This document shows positions 1 through 8,558 of a stretch of DNA of 64,000 nt, one piece after another. Origin of the DNA: Pseudomonas sp. RIT-PI-q. Lineage in GTDB: Bacteria > Pseudomonadota > Gammaproteobacteria > Pseudomonadales > Pseudomonadaceae. The stretch covers positions 151,967 through 215,966 of the forward strand of contig NZ_LHPC01000040.1 of assembly GCF_001297125.1 (NCBI RefSeq). Direction: 5' to 3'. How positions within the stretch are numbered: position 1 is the first letter of the stretch; every line of letters begins with the position of its first letter. A program made the position numbers and the translations under genes. The notes beneath the pieces were generated by a model that worked only from the letters and a program-made list of their open reading frames with translations, was not told the DNA's origin and did not search any database.

Positions 1-1223
1 AAATCCGCCGCGTTGGTGCCGGCAAACCAGCCATAGGTGAACGCGCCGAGCATGTAGTTGTGCGGCACGGCGGCCATGTCACCCGCCGAGTACAAGCCCT
101 TGACCGAGGTTTCAGCCTTTTCGTTGACCCACACCCCCGACGCCGAATGGCCGCTGCAAAAACCGATCTCCGAGATGTGCATCTCGACCATCTGCGTGCG
201 GTAATCGGTGCCGCGATTGGCGTGGAACTGGCCACGACTTGGGCGTTCATTGCTGTGCAAAATCTCCTCGATGTTCTGGATGGTTTCCTCGGCCAGGTGA
301 TCGAGCTTGAGGAACACCGGGCCATTGCCGCTTTCGAGTTCCTGGTGGAACTCCCACATCATCTGCCCGCTCCAGTAGTCGCACTCGATGAAGCGTTCAC
401 CCTTGTTGTTGGCGGTGTAGCCACCCAATGGACCGGTGACATAGGCACAAGCCGGGCCGTTGTAGTCCTTGATCAGCGGGTTGATCTGGAAGCATTCGAG
501 GTTCGCCAGCTCGGCCCCGGCGTGATAGGCCATGGCGTAACCGTCGCCGGCATTGGTCGGGTTTTCGTAGGTGCCCATCAGGTAACCCGAGGAAGGCAAA
601 CCCAGGCGTCCGGCCGCACCGCAGCAGAGGATCACCGCTTTAGCCTTGATCACGTGGAAGTCGGCGGTGCGGCAATCGAAACCCATCACGCCGTTGACCG
701 CGCCCTCTTCGTCCGTCAGCAAGCGCGTGCACACCAAGCGATTGGTGATGCTCACCCGCGCCCGCTTCAACTGGCGGTACAGGACTTTCTTGATGTCGTG
801 TCCTTCCGGCATCGGCAACACGTAGGCGCCCATGTGGTGGACCTTTTTCACCGCGTAGTCGCCGGTTTCGTCCTTCTCGAACTTCACGCCCCAGCGGTCC
901 AGTTGCTCGATGGTTTCGAAGCTGTGGGTCGCATAGGCGTAGACCGCCGCCTGATTGACGATGCCGTCGTTGGCGATGGTGATTTCCTTGGTGTACTGCT
1001 CCGGCGTCGAGTGGCCGGGAATGATCGCGTTGTTCAGGCCGTCCATGCCCATGCTGATCGCGCCGCTGCGCTTGACGTTGGCCTTGTCGATCAGCAACAC
1101 GCGCAAATTGCGGTTGCGTTCCTTGGCCTTGATCGCTGCCATGGGACCTGCGGTGCCGCCGCCGATCACGACGATGTCGTATTCCTGTTCGAGCGTCTGT
1201 CTATTCATGGAGCTGTGGGTCAT
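1..1223 (-). CDS. FAD-dependent fumarate reductase/succinate dehydrogenase-type flavoprotein (3' end outside window)
   Basis: The protein begins with a Rossmann dinucleotide-binding motif, VVIGGGTAGPMAA, about 20 residues from the start. It continues with features of the fumarate reductase / succinate dehydrogenase / APS reductase flavoprotein superfamily, including a late FAD-contact segment GLYSAGDMAAVPHNYMLGAF. It should be a cytoplasmic FAD oxidoreductase. The start codon lies inside an ATGA overlap with the upstream GntR gene, so the two are translationally coupled. The C-terminus lies beyond base 1. The substrate cannot be read from the sequence. An APS-reductase-like or aspartate-oxidase-like relative is possible, and genes outside the window would be needed to decide. 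Confidence 0.85.
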   Translation of the reverse strand, partial: MTHSSMNRQTLEQEYDIVVIGGGTAGPMAAIKAKERNRNLRVLLIDKANVKRSGAISMGMDGLNNAIIPGHSTPEQYTKEITIANDGIVNQAAVYAYATHSFETIEQLDRWGVKFEKDETGDYAVKKVHHMGAYVLPMPEGHDIKKVLYRQLKRARVSITNRLVCTRLLTDEEGAVNGVMGFDCRTADFHVIKAKAVILCCGAAGRLGLPSSGYLMGTYENPTNAGDGYAMAYHAGAELANLECFQINPLIKDYNGPACAYVTGPLGGYTANNKGERFIECDYWSGQMMWEFHQELESGNGPVFLKLDHLAEETIQNIEEILHSNERPSRGQFHANRGTDYRTQMVEMHISEIGFCSGHSASGVWVNEKAETSVKGLYSAGDMAAVPHNYMLGAFTYGWFAGTNAAD

Positions 1224-1972
1224 GCCTGATCCCCTTTTTGCCGGTCGATCCGCAAGCGGTACTGGAACGCATCGCCGCGGTAGTAAAGGTGTTCGAAGTC
1301 CACGGGCTGGCCGCTGGCATCGTGGGTCAGACGCTCGATGCGCATGATCGGCGAGCCGGCTTCGACGTTCAGGGCCTGGGTCAGGTCGCTGTCGGCCAGC
1401 ACCGCGTCGATGGCCAGGTCGGCATGACCGAGGGTCAGGCCGCAGTCGTTTTCCAGGATCAGGAAGATGTCGCGGGTGACCAGGTCGGCCTTCTCCAGAC
1501 GCTCACCGATGTCTTTGGGCAGGTAGGTGATTTCCAGCGAGATCGGCTCGCGATTGATCAGCCGTACGCGTTTGATCTGCGCCACGGCGTCACCTTCGGC
1601 GACCTGCAAACGCTCGGCGACGAGTTTGTCGGCGGCGATGAATTTGAAGCTGCGCAGGCGGTTGATCACCTCGTAGCCGCGACCGGTCATGGACTCGGCC
1701 AGGCCTTGCAGGGTGCTGACGTTCTGGAAGGTTTTCGGCTTGGCGACGAAGGTGCCTTTGCCGTGGATCTTGAAAATCAGCCCTTCCTTTTGCAGGTCGC
1801 CGAGGGCCTGGCGCACGGTGATGCGGCTGACTTTGAACAGCGCACCGAGCTCACTTTCCGAGGGCATCTGGCTGCCTTGCGGGTATTCACCGTCGAGGAT
1901 ACGGGTGCGCAACACATCCCGCAGTTGGGTGTACAGCGGGACGCTGCCAAGGGATAGAACGTTATCGGTCAT
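1220..1972 (-). CDS. GntR family transcriptional regulator, HutC/UTRA subfamily
   Basis: This 250-residue protein has an N-terminal winged helix (PSESELGALFKVSRITVRQA, about residues 37-56) followed by KIHGKGTFVAKP, the classic GntR wing. The C-terminal part (about 85-245) fits the UTRA effector-binding fold, with IKRVRLINREPISLEITYLP and the closing FEHLYYRGDAFQY. It is the first gene of an operon with the flavoprotein, sharing an ATGA junction, so it probably controls that operon and itself. A palindromic candidate operator lies 13 bp upstream of its start codon. The ligand is unknown. Confidence 0.92.
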   Translation of the reverse strand: MTDNVLSLGSVPLYTQLRDVLRTRILDGEYPQGSQMPSESELGALFKVSRITVRQALGDLQKEGLIFKIHGKGTFVAKPKTFQNVSTLQGLAESMTGRGYEVINRLRSFKFIAADKLVAERLQVAEGDAVAQIKRVRLINREPISLEITYLPKDIGERLEKADLVTRDIFLILENDCGLTLGHADLAIDAVLADSDLTQALNVEAGSPIMRIERLTHDASGQPVDFEHLYYRGDAFQYRLRIDRQKGDQA

Positions 1973-1984
1973 GGAAGATCACTT

Positions 1985-1999
1985 GTTATAACGAGTTAT
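1985..1999. promoter_or_regulatory. Candidate GntR operator upstream of the regulator/flavoprotein operon
   Basis: The sequence GTTATAACGAGTTAT contains a perfect 8-bp palindrome (GTTATAAC) followed by a further GTTAT half-site. ATAAC-GA-GTTAT is therefore also a perfect inverted repeat. It sits 13 bp before the GntR start codon, where autoregulation would be expected. The sequence shows the symmetry; binding by the neighbouring regulator is inference. Confidence 0.5.
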
Positions 2000-2082
2000 G
2001 ACGTGATCTTAGAGAGACGGTGCGGGGGTTGAGAAATATTGTTTAAGCATAAGGTTAGATTCACACGCAGCCGTGTAGCAGC

Positions 2083-2246
2083 CGTGTAGGAGCTGTCGAG
2101 CCTGCGAGGCTGCGTTCGGCGGCGAAGCCGTCGTAAACCCTGCATGCAAGGTTTGCCTGACACACCGCGATATCTGATTTCACGACGGCTTCGTCCGAAC
2201 GCGGCCCGCACCGAACGCAGCCTCGCAGGCTCGACAGCTGCTACAA
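2083..2246. repeat. Long REP/REPIN-type inverted repeat
   Basis: Two arms of about 50 bp are near reverse complements: a left arm GTAGGAGCTGTCGAGCCTGC and a right arm that ends GCAGGCTCGACAGCTGCTAC. They flank a spacer with CCTGACACACCGCGATATCTG. The same architecture, including the CTGA(C/T)ACACCGC spacer, recurs near 6187, 25223 and 55568. It probably forms a large hairpin between the GntR gene and the DyP gene. Confidence 0.8.
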
Positions 2247-2310
2247 GGGCTGCGTTAGCGCTTGAGGATCTGGTCCATTATCCGATCGGTATTCAACGCC
2301 GGATGCTTGG

Positions 2311-3198
2311 TTAACCAACGCGCAATGCGCGCAGGTCCAGATGACCGTCCTTGAGTGGCGGGCACCAGTAATAGCCGCCAGTGATCGGGCGGCTGATGCG
2401 GTACAAACCGTCGGTGATGCCGTCTTCCAGACCGCTCATGCGCCGCAGCTGGGCTTCGAAGGCATCGAGGGAAAAACCGAAGGCCAGGAACATCAGGCCA
2501 GCGCGGTCGCCTTCGATCCACGGCATCGAGCGACGGACCACGAACGCTTCGGGGGCGAAGCTTTCCTGGGCGGTGCGTTTGACGTGGGCCGAGATCGGCG
2601 CGTCGTCGAGTTCCTCGTTATCACTCAAGCGGCGGCCCATGATGTTGTCCTTCTCATGGGGCGGCATCGCGTGGAAGCCCTTCAGGTCATGCTGCCATTG
2701 CTGGATCGCGGCGAAGCTGCCACCGACGGTTCCGTCAGCACCCTCGCCCACCAGCGCGGCAGCCACGGCGGCTTCGTCGTGCGGGTTTTCGGTGCCGTCT
2801 TCGTAGCCGGTCAGGTCGTGGCCGGTGCGGTGGCGGAAGGTTTCGTTCATCTGCACCAGGCGCAGGGCCGGCGCCAGAGCGGCTTCGATGGCGTTGCTGC
2901 GATTGAGCAATTCGCCACGGTCGACACCGTGCAACCAGCACCACAGCGCGTGTTGGGTCGACGGGTTGTCGACGCCGACACCGGTCAGCGCCGGAAAGGC
3001 ACGCAGGCCTTCGATGTGCCCCTGAAGGGCTTTTACCAGGGATTCACCGAAACCGACCACCGCCGACTTCCCGTCCACCAGCCCCTGCAATTTGTCGAGC
3101 GCAGCTGGCAATGCGGCGGCGGATTCAAGGGCGAAGAACATATGACGGGCTTGAGGCGGAACGGGGGTGGCGAGAATGCCCGGCTGGTAGTAACTCAT
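2311..3198 (-). CDS. Dyp-type heme peroxidase (YfeX-like)
   Basis: The 295-residue protein shows the DyP signature GYEDGTENP near residue 130, where the Asp of GxxDG is the distal catalytic acid. A candidate proximal heme-ligand His lies in SAHVKRT near residue 205, with the distal Arg in VVRRSMPW. The C-terminal block RMSGLEDGITDGLYRISRPI is typical of the family. I chose the ATG at 3198 because AAAGGAG lies five bases upstream; an in-frame extension to 3282 has no such site. No signal peptide is seen, so it is probably a cytoplasmic, H2O2-dependent, porphyrin-binding peroxidase. It stands alone on its strand. Confidence 0.93.
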   Translation of the reverse strand: MSYYQPGILATPVPPQARHMFFALESAAALPAALDKLQGLVDGKSAVVGFGESLVKALQGHIEGLRAFPALTGVGVDNPSTQHALWCWLHGVDRGELLNRSNAIEAALAPALRLVQMNETFRHRTGHDLTGYEDGTENPHDEAAVAAALVGEGADGTVGGSFAAIQQWQHDLKGFHAMPPHEKDNIMGRRLSDNEELDDAPISAHVKRTAQESFAPEAFVVRRSMPWIEGDRAGLMFLAFGFSLDAFEAQLRRMSGLEDGITDGLYRISRPITGGYYWCPPLKDGHLDLRALRVG

Positions 3199-3457
3199 AT
3201 GAACTCCTTTAGAAAGAGCGCGAAGTTTAACCGCAGCGTCGGCCGTTGTGTGTTCCCAAGTCAAAAGATCGGTTTTCAACAAGCGGGCAAAGCAGTCTAC
3301 GCTTGAGGCACAAGATCCAGACCATCACCCCTCTGTTCTGCCCATCACAGCTCAATGCCAGTTAAAAAGTCGAGCCATTAAGGCGTATAACCTTTGAAGT
3401 GAAATTCGCAACTGCAAGCCGCCAACGCATGGCTGACATCACACATGGGGTAACGAC

Positions 3458-5083
3458 ATGACCACAGCACATATCCTTGGCAACCTGTTTCCCGACGCCA
3501 GTAGCATCCCGGAAAAATACCGCCTCGACGGCCAGACCGAACAGCGTGAATACCTGGTCGACGGCGAACTGAGAACCTGGAACGGCCCCCTCGCCCAGGT
3601 CCGTAGCCCGGTGTACCTGACCGGCGAAAAGGGCGACGAACAAGTGATCCTCGGCAGCACGCCGCTGCTCGATGCCGATACCGCATTGACCGCCCTCGAC
3701 GCCGCCGTCCGCGCCTATGACCGGGGCCAGGGCCTATGGCCAACCATGCGCGTGGCCGAGCGCATCCAGCACGTCGAAGCGTTCCTGCGGCGCATGCGCG
3801 AACAGCGCGAAGCCGTGGTCAAGCTGCTGATGTGGGAAATCGGCAAGAACCTCAAGGACTCGGAAAAAGAGTTCGACCGCACCTGCGACTACATCGTCGA
3901 TACCATCAACGCCCTCAAGGAACTCGACCGCCGCTCCAGCCGCTTCGAACTGGAACAAGACACCCTCGGCCAGATCCGTCGCGTACCGCTGGGCGTTTCG
4001 TTGTGCATGGGGCCTTACAACTACCCGTTGAACGAAACCTTCACCACGCTGATTCCGGCGTTGATCATGGGCAACACCGTGGTGTTCAAGCCGGCCAAGC
4101 TTGGCGTGTTGTTGATTCGCCCGCTCCTGGAAGCCTTCCGCGACAGCTTCCCGGCCGGGGTGATCAACGTCAGTTACGGCAGCGGCCGCGAGACCGTCAG
4201 CGCGCTGATGGCCAGCGGCAAGATTGATATTTTTGCCTTCATCGGCACCAACAAGGCCGCCAGCGACCTGAAAAAACTCCATCCAAAACCGCATCGCTTG
4301 CGCGCGGCACTGGGGCTGGACGCGAAGAACCCTGGCATCGTGCTGCCGGAGGTCGATCTGGACAACGCAGTCAGCGAAGCACTCACCGGCTCGTTATCGT
4401 TCAACGGCCAGCGTTGCACCGCGCTGAAAATCCTCTTCGTCCATGAAGACGTGGTCGAGGCATTCATCGAGAAGTTCAACGCCAACCTCGCCAGTCTCAA
4501 ACCCGGAATGCCGTGGGACAGCGGCGTAGCCCTGACGCCGTTGCCGGAAGCGAGCAAGGTCGACTACCTGCACTCGTTGGTGGCGGACGCGGTCAGCAAA
4601 GGCGCCACCGTGGTCAACCCCAATGGCGGTGAAGCCCGCGCGTCGTTCTTCTACCCTGCCGTGCTGTACCCGGTGACCCCGCAAATGCGCGTTTATCAGG
4701 AAGAACAGTTCGGCCCGGTGATCCCGATCGTGCCGTACCGTCATCTGGACACGGTGATCGACTACGTCCTGGAATCGGACTTCGGCCAGCAGTTGAGTAT
4801 CTTCGGCACCAACCCGGTGGCCGTCGGCCGGCTGGTGGACACTTTCGCCAACCAGGTCGGCCGGATCAACCTCAACGCGCAGTGCCAGCGCGGCCCGGAC
4901 ACCTTCCCGTTCAACGGCCGCAAGAATTCCGCCGAAGGCACGTTGTCGGTGCATGATGCGCTGCGGGTGTTTTCGATCCGCACGCTGGTGGCGACCAAGT
5001 TCCTGGAGACCAACAAAGAGCTGATCAGCGAGATCATCAGCGGCCGCAGTTCGAGTTTCCTGACCACCGATTACATCTTCTGA
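3458..5083 (+). CDS. gapN: NADP-dependent glyceraldehyde-3-phosphate dehydrogenase (GapN-type aldehyde dehydrogenase)
   Basis: This 541-residue member of the aldehyde dehydrogenase superfamily resembles the non-phosphorylating GAPDH of pseudomonads, which oxidises glyceraldehyde 3-phosphate directly to 3-phosphoglycerate with NADP. The catalytic Cys is in FNGQRCTALK at about residue 320, and the cofactor region PYNYPLNETFTTLIPALIMG is well conserved. The usual ELGGK segment that carries the general base reads GLDAKNP here, so the Glu is not in its normal place. The start follows GGGGTAACGAC. The FUSC gene follows after 11 bp, suggesting co-transcription. Confidence 0.85.
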   Translation: MTTAHILGNLFPDASSIPEKYRLDGQTEQREYLVDGELRTWNGPLAQVRSPVYLTGEKGDEQVILGSTPLLDADTALTALDAAVRAYDRGQGLWPTMRVAERIQHVEAFLRRMREQREAVVKLLMWEIGKNLKDSEKEFDRTCDYIVDTINALKELDRRSSRFELEQDTLGQIRRVPLGVSLCMGPYNYPLNETFTTLIPALIMGNTVVFKPAKLGVLLIRPLLEAFRDSFPAGVINVSYGSGRETVSALMASGKIDIFAFIGTNKAASDLKKLHPKPHRLRAALGLDAKNPGIVLPEVDLDNAVSEALTGSLSFNGQRCTALKILFVHEDVVEAFIEKFNANLASLKPGMPWDSGVALTPLPEASKVDYLHSLVADAVSKGATVVNPNGGEARASFFYPAVLYPVTPQMRVYQEEQFGPVIPIVPYRHLDTVIDYVLESDFGQQLSIFGTNPVAVGRLVDTFANQVGRINLNAQCQRGPDTFPFNGRKNSAEGTLSVHDALRVFSIRTLVATKFLETNKELISEIISGRSSSFLTTDYIF

Positions 5084-5094
5084 GGAGACCCAGC

Positions 5095-6171
5095 CTGAGT
5101 ACATTCAGAGCCAACCGACTGCCACCGCTGATGCGCCGACTGCTGCGTCCGTTGCTGGACCCGTATCGGCGTTATCGCCACGCCCGAGTGATCCATGCGG
5201 TCAGAGTGTCGCTGGGGTTGCTGGCGACGATTCTGCTGACCACCGGGATCAACCTGCCCCACGGTGAGTGGGCGTCGGTGACGATGCTGGTGGTGATCGG
5301 CGGCTTGCAGCACCACGGCAACATCGGTAAAAAAGCCGCCGAGCGTGCGATCGGCACCTTGATCGGCGCGGGCGTCGGCTTGCTGCTGGTGGCGCAACAG
5401 GCCTGGCTCGGGTTGCCGTGGCTGACCTATTTCGCGATGGCGGTGGTGTGCGGGTTCTTCAGCTACCACGCCATCGGCAAGGGCGGTTACACCGCGCTGC
5501 TGTCGGCGATTACCGTGTTTATTGTCGCGGGGCATGGCGACAATCCGATCACCGACGGGTTATGGCGCGGGGTCGACATCCTGATCGGCATCGCCCTGGC
5601 CCTGGCGTTTTCCTTCGCCCTGCCGCTCTACGCGGTTTATTCGTGGCGCTACAACCTGGCCGATGCCTTGCGCGATTGCGCGACGATTTATGGACGCATC
5701 ATCAATGGCCAATCGGTCAGCGATGACGAACACCACAAACTCATGAGTCGCTTGAACACCGTGATGGTGCAACTGCGCTCGCTGATGCCGTCGGTGTCCA
5801 AGGAGGTGCGGATTTCCATGACTGAACTTGATGCCATCCAGCGCCATTTGCGGATGTGCGTCAGCACCCTGGAAATCCTCGGCAACACCCGACCGGATGC
5901 CAACGACCCTCATGCCATGGCTAATCTGCAATCGGCATTGAAAGCGGAACATCGGCTGATTCGGGTGCAACTGATTGGTATGGCCCGAGCGCTGAAATCC
6001 GGGGTGACCCAGCGCCTCAATCGGCCCGTTGAATTACCGTCGGACTCAAGCCTGGACACTCCGGTGTACAACCCTCTGGACGGCTACCGATTATTGGTCC
6101 GACAGTTGGCAACCAACATTGGCGAGATGCGCCAGCGGCTGGCCAAGACTGCGCCGCGCTGGAACATCTGA
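5095..6171 (+). CDS. FUSC family inner-membrane protein
   Basis: The protein of about 358 residues has an N-terminal set of hydrophobic helices (LLATILLTTGINLP, VTMLVVIGGL, IGTLIGAGVGLLLV, MAVVCGFFSYHAIG, SAITVFIVAGHG, IGIALALAFSFALPLY) and a soluble C-terminal helical half. This is the layout of half-length FUSC/YccS-type proteins implicated in export of aromatic acids or similar compounds. The first ATG, at 5131, lacks a ribosome binding site. A CTG at 5095 in the same frame is preceded by GAGGAG with seven-base spacing, right at the gapN stop codon, so I take CTG as the start. The transported substrate is unknown. Confidence 0.8.
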   Translation: MSTFRANRLPPLMRRLLRPLLDPYRRYRHARVIHAVRVSLGLLATILLTTGINLPHGEWASVTMLVVIGGLQHHGNIGKKAAERAIGTLIGAGVGLLLVAQQAWLGLPWLTYFAMAVVCGFFSYHAIGKGGYTALLSAITVFIVAGHGDNPITDGLWRGVDILIGIALALAFSFALPLYAVYSWRYNLADALRDCATIYGRIINGQSVSDDEHHKLMSRLNTVMVQLRSLMPSVSKEVRISMTELDAIQRHLRMCVSTLEILGNTRPDANDPHAMANLQSALKAEHRLIRVQLIGMARALKSGVTQRLNRPVELPSDSSLDTPVYNPLDGYRLLVRQLATNIGEMRQRLAKTAPRWNI

Positions 6172-6186
6172 CCTACACCTCGCAAC

Positions 6187-6321
6187 CTGTAGCAGCTGGC
6201 GAAGCCTGCGTTCGGCTGCGCAGCAGTCGTCAAACCGGAATGTAGGGTCTACCTGATACACCGCGAACTCCGATTTCACGACTGCTGCGCAGCCGAACGC
6301 AGGCTTCGCCAGCTGCTACAG
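6187..6321. repeat. Long REP/REPIN-type inverted repeat
   Basis: The left arm starts CTGTAGCAGCTGGCGAAGCC and its reverse complement ends the element (GGCTTCGCCAGCTGCTACAG). The arms, nearly perfect over about 45 bp, enclose a 45-bp spacer with CTGATACACCGCGAACTC. It marks the boundary between the G+C-rich FUSC gene and the A+T-rich pair of unknown genes. Confidence 0.85.
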
Positions 6322-6440
6322 GGTTCACGCCGTGTCGGTGGGTATTAAATACCGACAGTAATGAGCCTTTCTTTATAGACAGAACACCGCCCCTAAATAG
6401 AATGATGCGCTCATTAGACAGGCCAAAAAAGTAACTAATA

Positions 6441-8447
6441 ATGCCAACAAACAGCGTTTGCGCCTTACAACCCTCGCCCCAATCCTATCAGTACATGGAA
6501 GTACAAACCAACCAGGGAAACAAGCGGCTTATATATGACAACACCTATAAACTAACATATCAACTAAACGAAACACGCAATACTGCAGAACCTGCTCTCA
6601 AGCCGATCACACAAACAGAGCTTCAAAATCTGAAAATAACCTTTATCGATAAAATAATCACCTGCACGCCAGCGGCGATGCTAAAAGAACCCAGCCTATT
6701 CAATACCATTCTGGGGCAATTCAATACGAGCAGTTCAATCCCCAATCGCTTTCAAGCCATCATGAACTTGAGTCAAACAGAACGCCTCAACTACAAACAG
6801 CTGTCCAATCTGGAACAAACAGAGACCCTCCGCTGCAACCTTATAGCGCTGATAGATGAAGACTTGAAAGCAGAATTTTTACCAATGCTAAAAGAGTGGG
6901 AAACCTTCGGTGTATCTGCAAGCGAAGTTGACCTACCAGCCTACACAAACTTCGAGGCATTCTATGATGAAACAATGGAAAGCCACTCCATTGTAAAAGA
7001 AGACTATTCAAAAGTTGACTTCTCCTCCCAGAATATAAAGCCAAAAATCACTGACGCCCGTTGCCTCAATGCAAAATTAACGCCACTGCAACTTTTTAAA
7101 GCAGCGTTCCAATTGGGTGACATTCCCGCTGTATCTAATTTTAGATTTATGGACAACCCCGCCAGCAAAGACGACGGCAAGTACAGGGAATGGATGTTTC
7201 ACCTTGACAACAGCAATTATGCTGCCGAATTCAAAATCATAACCACCCGTAAAACAGGAACACTAGACGCTAATAAAGAGCAGTATCTGGCAGCCTTCCC
7301 TTACGACACCAAACAATCCATTCGTTTCACACGCTCCGAAGCAGCCACAAAGTTTCCAACATTGGAAAGCCTGGAAAATGAATTTCACGATGTTCCCGGT
7401 GCACGGTATGTTGTCATAAAAAATCCACATAACGATGTGCCAATAGAGGCTGGAATTCGCACTGAAATGATTGCCCACCATCGTTCGGCCAGTAACAAAA
7501 ATGGGCTGGATCACGGAGAGTCCAGAAGTGCCGAGTTAATGACATTTCATGGTGTGGACCGATGCCAGCCATTTCTTTCTCATCAGGAATTAGCGCAAGC
7601 CGTCAATCTGACGCCCTTGCAAAATTTCGTGTTAGGTGGGTTTAAAAATAGCGCCCCAGAAAAATTCATAGAGCACATGGCCGATCAAAAGCCGTTTCTT
7701 AATTCTCAAATACGAAAACTGATTGAAGAAAATGGGATCAAGCCTCTAGAAAGCATCACTGTCGCAAAATTCAGTAGTAGCGGCATCGAGGTAACAGACG
7801 CCTCCCTCTTTAAAAAACAAATTGATACGTACGACAGCCTTCCAGAAGTAATTGAAAAAATCCCTCGTTTGATACAAGGAGGTGATGTACTGAAAAAAAC
7901 AGTAATCGAAATGGTTCCGATGCTTATGAACTATGACCAAAACGCAGAACTCAAACCTGACTGTTCAGAAAACAAGGCCTTTCCCGCGCGTACTCAGCTC
8001 AGAGAACGAACAAATGAAGCTTTTGGCGAGCCGCTGACGCGCGATCTGGAAAAAATCGAATTTACTATTGATCCTCGACGCCTGCTTCCCATGGACGAAA
8101 TCATTGGTATTGCAAAAAGTCTCACTGAATTTTACACACAGCACAATTCGAAATTAAAAGATGTACAACCGAACAACAGACTCTTAAGTCTCTTTGAAAG
8201 CCGAGCAGAACTCGCCTATGAATATGTAAGCCAACTGCCACTCAGAGCAACGCACCCTGAAACCCATCAAACAATCTGTCTCTTCCTGTACTACATGATT
8301 GATGATCTTGGCACTACCCACCAGACATTTCTCGATAACGGCGTTACGGTAGATGAGACTCGCCTTAATACTATCAAAGAGCAAAAATTACGACTCTTTC
8401 AACACTTTATCACTGCCCGCCTAATGAATGACAGCCTTTCAAACTGA
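6441..8447 (+). CDS. Unrecognised 668-residue protein in an A+T-rich island
   Basis: A single uninterrupted frame of 668 codons has codon use much richer in A and T than its neighbours. I see no signal peptide, transmembrane segment or known catalytic motif. The protein looks soluble and largely helical, rich in Asn, Gln, Lys and Thr, with a Leu-rich region around LLPMDEIIGIAKSLTEFY near the C-terminus. There is no clear Shine-Dalgarno sequence before the ATG; a second in-frame ATG (MEVQTNQG) lies about 17 codons downstream. It is followed by another unknown gene on the same strand. A secreted effector or a horizontally acquired protein is possible, but no function is assigned. Confidence 0.75.
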   Translation: MPTNSVCALQPSPQSYQYMEVQTNQGNKRLIYDNTYKLTYQLNETRNTAEPALKPITQTELQNLKITFIDKIITCTPAAMLKEPSLFNTILGQFNTSSSIPNRFQAIMNLSQTERLNYKQLSNLEQTETLRCNLIALIDEDLKAEFLPMLKEWETFGVSASEVDLPAYTNFEAFYDETMESHSIVKEDYSKVDFSSQNIKPKITDARCLNAKLTPLQLFKAAFQLGDIPAVSNFRFMDNPASKDDGKYREWMFHLDNSNYAAEFKIITTRKTGTLDANKEQYLAAFPYDTKQSIRFTRSEAATKFPTLESLENEFHDVPGARYVVIKNPHNDVPIEAGIRTEMIAHHRSASNKNGLDHGESRSAELMTFHGVDRCQPFLSHQELAQAVNLTPLQNFVLGGFKNSAPEKFIEHMADQKPFLNSQIRKLIEENGIKPLESITVAKFSSSGIEVTDASLFKKQIDTYDSLPEVIEKIPRLIQGGDVLKKTVIEMVPMLMNYDQNAELKPDCSENKAFPARTQLRERTNEAFGEPLTRDLEKIEFTIDPRRLLPMDEIIGIAKSLTEFYTQHNSKLKDVQPNNRLLSLFESRAELAYEYVSQLPLRATHPETHQTICLFLYYMIDDLGTTHQTFLDNGVTVDETRLNTIKEQKLRLFQHFITARLMNDSLSN

Positions 8448-8489
8448 AGCCTCCCACCCAACCGTATAAGACGCTTTAACAAACAAGAC

Positions 8490-8512
8490 AGGAGTGATTA
8501 CATCTCACTCCT
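8490..8512 (+). terminator. Possible hairpin terminator between the two unknown genes
   Basis: AGGAGTGA and TCACTCCT form an 8-bp stem around a 7-base loop, 42 bases after the stop codon of the 668-residue gene. The following sequence (ATCTTAATAAC) is A+T-rich but lacks a run of T, so termination would be weak. Confidence 0.4.
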
Positions 8513-8558
8513 ATCTTAATAACATACTGCGCGACTCACACACTTAAGAATCAACCAA

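Noticed and set aside
60..1229. 389-codon plus-strand frame at the window start
   Set aside because: It is antisense to the flavoprotein, whose FAD motifs are on the minus strand.
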